Shown: positions 61,151 through 64,000 of the stretch, piece by piece | How the letters are laid out: each line of letters opens with the position of its first letter | Numbering within the stretch: position 1 is the stretch's first letter | Assembly (NCBI GenBank): GCA_020723105.1 | Contig: DYJL01000007.1 | Span: forward strand, 89,984 to 153,983 | Direction: 5' to 3' | DNA: 64,000 nt | Origin: Nitrospira japonica | GTDB taxonomy: Bacteria; Nitrospirota; Thermodesulfovibrionia; UBA6902 | The notes under the pieces: generated by a model | Databases searched by the model: none | Told to the model about the DNA's origin: nothing | Seen by the model: the letters and a program-made list of their open reading frames with translations, nothing else | Position numbers and translations under genes: made by a program

Positions 61151-61531
61151 TTAGCCTCCTTTTGCAAACATATCTCTTAATATGCTTTTTATATTATTTG
61201 CAATAGCTTCTCCGGTGACAGGCTTGACTACATAGCCGTTTGCACCAAAGGTAAAAGCCCGGTCTTTTTCTGTGGTATCGTTTTCAGTTGTGACCATTAA
61301 AATGGGAATTTCTGAGAGATTCGGGTCGGACTTTAAAGTTTTTATAAGTTCCATGCCGTCCATATACGGCATGTTTAAATCTGTCATTATAAGATTTACT
61401 TTTTCGACGCTGAGTTTCTCCAGGGCATCAAGGCCATTTTCTGCAAATACAACGGAATAACCTCTTGATTTAAGATAATGCCCCAGTAGTTTTCTCGTGG
61501 TCTGACAATCGTCTACAATCATGATTCTCAT
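61151..61531 (-). CDS. second single-domain response regulator, CheY-like
   Basis: A 126-residue receiver: [20 protein letters not shown], Asp51 in [19 protein letters not shown] and [11 protein letters not shown] at 61531 is preferred because a GGGGGGG run lies about five bases upstream and the protein then begins at the usual point. An ATG nine codons earlier is possible. It is less like E. coli CheY than its neighbour and may act as a phosphate sink or control another output. Confidence 0.9.
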   Translation of the reverse strand: MRIMIVDDCQTTRKLLGHYLKSRGYSVVFAENGLDALEKLSVEKVNLIMTDLNMPYMDGMELIKTLKSDPNLSEIPILMVTTENDTTEKDRAFTFGANGYVVKPVTGEAIANNIKSILRDMFAKGG

Positions 61532-61586
61532 AGCAGCCCCCCCGAAAACATGAAACATAAAATATGATATTTAATATTCATCATCT

Positions 61587-62411
61587 TTACACCTTTTGAT
61601 ATGCAACTACTTTGTTTAAGACATTCGGTCTGAATGCCCTGGTTATATTATGGAGGCTCTCGGACGATCCGATAAATAAATAACCCCCTGGATTTAAACA
61701 GTCATAAAGATGTGAGGCTACTTTCTGTTTTGACTTTACATCAAAATATATCAGTACGTTCCGGCAGAATATTGCATCTACATTGCGTAATAATTTTATG
61801 TTTCTGTCGTTAATGAGATTTATTTTCATGAGCTTGACAGTTTTTTTGACGGCTTCACTGAGGGTATACGACTGATTATTATTGGAAAAATATTTTTTCA
61901 GACAATGGTCCGGTACGTTTCTGACGGAATATGAATTGTAGACGGCTGTTTTCGCAGAATTAAGAACCCCCTCGCTTAAGTCTGAACCGTATATTTCAAA
62001 CTGTCTCGGCTGCAGGCCCTTTTCAAGAAGCATAATGGAAAGTGTATAAGGCTCCTCACCTGTTGAACATGCAGCCGACCATATTTTTATGCTCTGTGAG
62101 CCTTTTTTCTGACTGGCTATCTTTGGCATGATTTCATCAGTGAAGATTTTAAGCTGGTCCGATTCCCTGAAAAAATAAGTCTCATTTGTAGTGACTGCGT
62201 CAAACAGCCTGCCGAGTTCATTTCCGTTGCTGCTGAATTTTATAAATTTCAGATAGTCTTCAAAGTTGTTCAGGTTTCTCTCAAGCAGAATCCTTGAAAG
62301 CCTGTTTTCTATAAGATACTTTTTTGAATCAGATATATAGATGCCGCTTTTGTCATAAATGAAATCCCGTAAATCCTTGAAGGTAGAATCGGGAAGGGAG
62401 ATGTTCAGCAT
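61587..62411 (-). CDS. cheR: chemotaxis protein methyltransferase CheR
   Basis: S-adenosylmethionine-dependent methyltransferase for receptor glutamates, 274 residues. The N-terminal helical domain (FKDLRDFIYDKSGIYISDSK) is followed by TTNETYFFRESDQ, the SAM-binding IWSAACSTGEEPYTLSIMLL, EIYGSDLSEGVLNSA and the characteristic IFCRNVLIYFD. No TPR extension. The start overlaps the end of the HEAT gene by seven bases, so it is translated together with it. Confidence 0.97.
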   Translation of the reverse strand: MLNISLPDSTFKDLRDFIYDKSGIYISDSKKYLIENRLSRILLERNLNNFEDYLKFIKFSSNGNELGRLFDAVTTNETYFFRESDQLKIFTDEIMPKIASQKKGSQSIKIWSAACSTGEEPYTLSIMLLEKGLQPRQFEIYGSDLSEGVLNSAKTAVYNSYSVRNVPDHCLKKYFSNNNQSYTLSEAVKKTVKLMKINLINDRNIKLLRNVDAIFCRNVLIYFDVKSKQKVASHLYDCLNPGGYLFIGSSESLHNITRAFRPNVLNKVVAYQKV

Positions 62412-63829
62412 ACCCCCCCCAGATTATATACTGATGCATATCTCACGGCAGTTTCTTGAACATTCTTATTAAATTCACTGATGCGGGACAAAAACAGCGT
62501 TGCATTGATATTAAGAAGGGTTTTTATAAACTCATCTACGACGTCTTCGTATGTTTCGCTATGAAGCATTTTAAGGAGCGGCTCAAAGGCTGACATTTCG
62601 CAGATTTTACCAAGGGCAATAATGGCGGACCTTCTGACATGGCTGTCATAGTCGCTGATGGCTTCAATCAGGCATTCTTTGCCCTCTTCGCTTTCTATCT
62701 GGGCCAGGGAATTTATGCTGGACCTTCTTATGTCCCGGTGATCGCTTTTTGCAAGTTTTATCAGTTTAGAAACTGCTACGGGACATTGCAAGTCTCCAAT
62801 TATTTCCACAGCAAGCGCCTTGCCTCTGTATCTGAGGGCATCGTCGTCCAGAATTTTCAGAATCTGTTCGTTGCAGCCAAAACTTAAAATACCTTCCTTG
62901 ATGACCTGTATTTTCTCATCCCGGTCCGGGACAGACAATTCAAGAGAGCCTGCGATATCTATCATGTGATAAATAGCCCGTGTATCTTTCAGGATTATCA
63001 GGCCTTTAATGGCTACAAACTTTTCATCCCATTCGTCGTTTCTTAACATCTCTACAAGGTCTTCATATATGTTTTGAGAGTGTGGTACGATCCCTATCTG
63101 TACCAGGCTTATTATTGTTGCTTTTCTCTCAAAGCCGTCTGTTCTGGCAATATGCTCGCATAACGGATATTGCGCCTTTGGTGAAGCAATTTTTCCGAGC
63201 GCTTCAATAGCGGCAAATCTGACAGCTTCTGAAGGGTTATTGAGGAGAGTTACAAGAGAATCAATGGATGCTTCATCTTTTAAAACTGTGAGGGCTTCAA
63301 TGGCAGAGAAACATACCCACTCTTCGTCTCCTAACGCATCAACGAGCGCTGGTATTGCTTCTCTATGATTTAAAGCGCCCAATGTTTTTGCTGCAGCCGC
63401 CCGGACATTTGCATTAGTATCATTTTTCAGCATCTCAACCAGTTTGTCAGGATAATTACAGTACTGGATATCGTGTATAAGATCCACGGCAAATTTTCTT
63501 ACGTCATCATCTTTATCGTTTAACAGGACTGCGAGATGCGGAATGGTAAAGGTATCCATTTCTTTCAGAATCATTAATGCTGTATTCCTCAGGAAGGAAT
63601 CCTCCCTCAGGAGAGGCAGCATCATATATGCAGTGACCTCATTCTTTAAGGACGTCAGAGAGCGTGTTGCAGCATCCTGCACTCCAAAATTCTCATCCCT
63701 CAGCACCTTGATTAAGGGATAGACAGCCCTTTCATCCCCTTCTGCCAGCGCTTCAGCAGCAGAACGTCTTTTTGAAGAATCCTGGTGGCTGAGATTTTTT
63801 AAAATTCTTGCGAACTTTGCATTATGCAT
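62405..63829 (-). CDS. HEAT-repeat protein heading the chemotaxis operon
   Basis: A 474-residue cytoplasmic protein made almost wholly of about 31-residue HEAT / PBS-lyase-type repeats (RSAAEALAEGDERAVYPLIK, RAAAAKTLGALNHREAIPAL, RFAAIEALGKIASPKAQYPL, RSAIIALGKI...). No catalytic motif is visible. It is first in the operon behind a sigma-28-like promoter and translationally coupled to cheR. HEAT proteins in chemotaxis clusters are uncommon outside a few lineages. A scaffold or adaptor between receptors and CheR is a guess. It could also bind phycobilin-like groups, but no such genes are nearby. Confidence 0.85.
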   Translation of the reverse strand: MHNAKFARILKNLSHQDSSKRRSAAEALAEGDERAVYPLIKVLRDENFGVQDAATRSLTSLKNEVTAYMMLPLLREDSFLRNTALMILKEMDTFTIPHLAVLLNDKDDDVRKFAVDLIHDIQYCNYPDKLVEMLKNDTNANVRAAAAKTLGALNHREAIPALVDALGDEEWVCFSAIEALTVLKDEASIDSLVTLLNNPSEAVRFAAIEALGKIASPKAQYPLCEHIARTDGFERKATIISLVQIGIVPHSQNIYEDLVEMLRNDEWDEKFVAIKGLIILKDTRAIYHMIDIAGSLELSVPDRDEKIQVIKEGILSFGCNEQILKILDDDALRYRGKALAVEIIGDLQCPVAVSKLIKLAKSDHRDIRRSSINSLAQIESEEGKECLIEAISDYDSHVRRSAIIALGKICEMSAFEPLLKMLHSETYEDVVDEFIKTLLNINATLFLSRISEFNKNVQETAVRYASVYNLGGVC

Positions 63830-63890
63830 TTGTTAACCTCTTATATAAATAAATCAAAGATACATTACAGTCCCTTGAATCCCATGCATA

Positions 63891-63919
63891 ATTATCGGAA
63901 TTTTCAAATTATTACTTTA
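63891..63919 (-). promoter_or_regulatory. sigma-28-like promoter of the HEAT-cheR-cheA operon
   Basis: On the minus strand TAAAGTAA, 12 bases, TCCGATAA, giving 13 of 16 consensus bases, including TAAAG and CCGATAA. Predicted start is about 55 bases before the ATG at 63829. The spacer is one base longer than the enterobacterial 11, as in the two other sites of the window. Confidence 0.6.
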
Positions 63920-63925
63920 GCCGAA

Positions 63926-64000
63926 TGCTGAAAAAGTATTTTAGTTGTCTTTGCGAGCGGGTCCCTCGCTTGTCATTGCGAGCGAAGCGAAGCAATCTTT
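63926..64000. repeat. repeat family A copy, running off the right edge
   Basis: Starts TGCTGAAAAAGTATTTTAG and continues with CTTTGCGAGCGGGTCCCTCG and TCATTGCGAGCGAAGCGAAG. It is a close inverted-orientation relative of 26349-26438 and shares its first 19 or so bases with the left end at 14224. It abuts the -35 element of the che operon promoter. Confidence 0.75.

Noticed and set aside
1-64000. CRISPR array, prophage, integron, transposase or biosynthetic cluster
   Set aside because: No regularly spaced direct repeats, no phage, integrase or transposase genes and no biosynthetic enzymes were seen. Only small gene-less palindromes are present.
1-64000. tRNA or rRNA genes
   Set aside because: No TTCRANNC-type T-loop with matching stems or rRNA-conserved stretches was noticed. 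A covariance-model search would be needed to be certain.

Overview
The window looks like a chromosomal segment of a motile, Gram-negative, deep-branching bacterium, most plausibly Nitrospirota or a deltaproteobacterial-type lineage. This placement is inference from gene content, as no rRNA is present. Supporting signs are periplasmic binding proteins and a lipoprotein, ClpS/ClpA/Aat, sigma-54 flagellar control with two NtrC-type activators, c-di-GMP enzymes, a GspA/GspB pair, a leftover PEP-CTERM sorting tail, frequent TTG and GTG starts, and moderate GC. I see no rRNA, tRNA, CRISPR array, transposase, integrase or prophage. Coding density is high. Most gaps hold small palindromic or G-rich repeats, gene remnants or promoters.

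Positions 1-7028 (+) form a housekeeping string with many overlapping starts and stops: remA-like end, gmk, rpoZ, coaBC, aroQ, M24 peptidase, efp, accB, accC, thiE. A decayed, internally deleted FAD-dependent dehydrogenase (minus strand, about 7000-7330) separates it from the branched-chain amino acid type ABC transporter livHMGF. Between livF and the lipoprotein binding protein (14395-15504) lie a PstS-like periplasmic protein and a hybrid sensor kinase, a likely ligand-sensing pair. A GT5 glycosyltransferase, an HD-GYP response regulator, a tiny Cys-rich protein, a TPR protein, a one-chain transketolase, a PilZ protein, mutS and a gspB/gspA pair follow.

Positions 26510-29758 (-) hold the N-degron module clpS-clpA-aat. 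ribF, a receiver-GGDEF-HD-GYP protein with a degenerate receiver, a flavoprotein and rlmN come next.

From 34888 to the end the window is almost wholly motility and signalling. cheY-cheC-PAS/GGDEF comes first, then an NtrC-type activator. A sigma-54 promoter precedes an AMIN/TPR protein and the FlrB/FlrC-like pair. The rod/basal-body/hook operon is flgB-flgC-fliE-fliF-fliG-fliH-fliI-fliJ-motE-like-fliK-flgD-flgE, with sigma-54 sites before flgB and fliK and a strong terminator after flgE. A hybrid PAS kinase follows. On the minus strand, a chemotaxis operon reads HEAT protein-cheR-cheY-cheY-cheA-[repeat element]-cheW/cheZ fusion-cheW-cheB.

The most notable finds are the CheW-CheZ fusion ending in a CheZ-type CheY-binding tail, three sigma-28-like promoters sharing an unusual 12-base spacer, two sigma-54 promoters whose predicted start lies two bases before a GTG codon, an in-frame G-rich insertion in livF, an inverted repeat whose arm mismatches all become G.U pairs on the minus strand, and several small genes or remnants. 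All calls come from reading the sequence. No database search was run.
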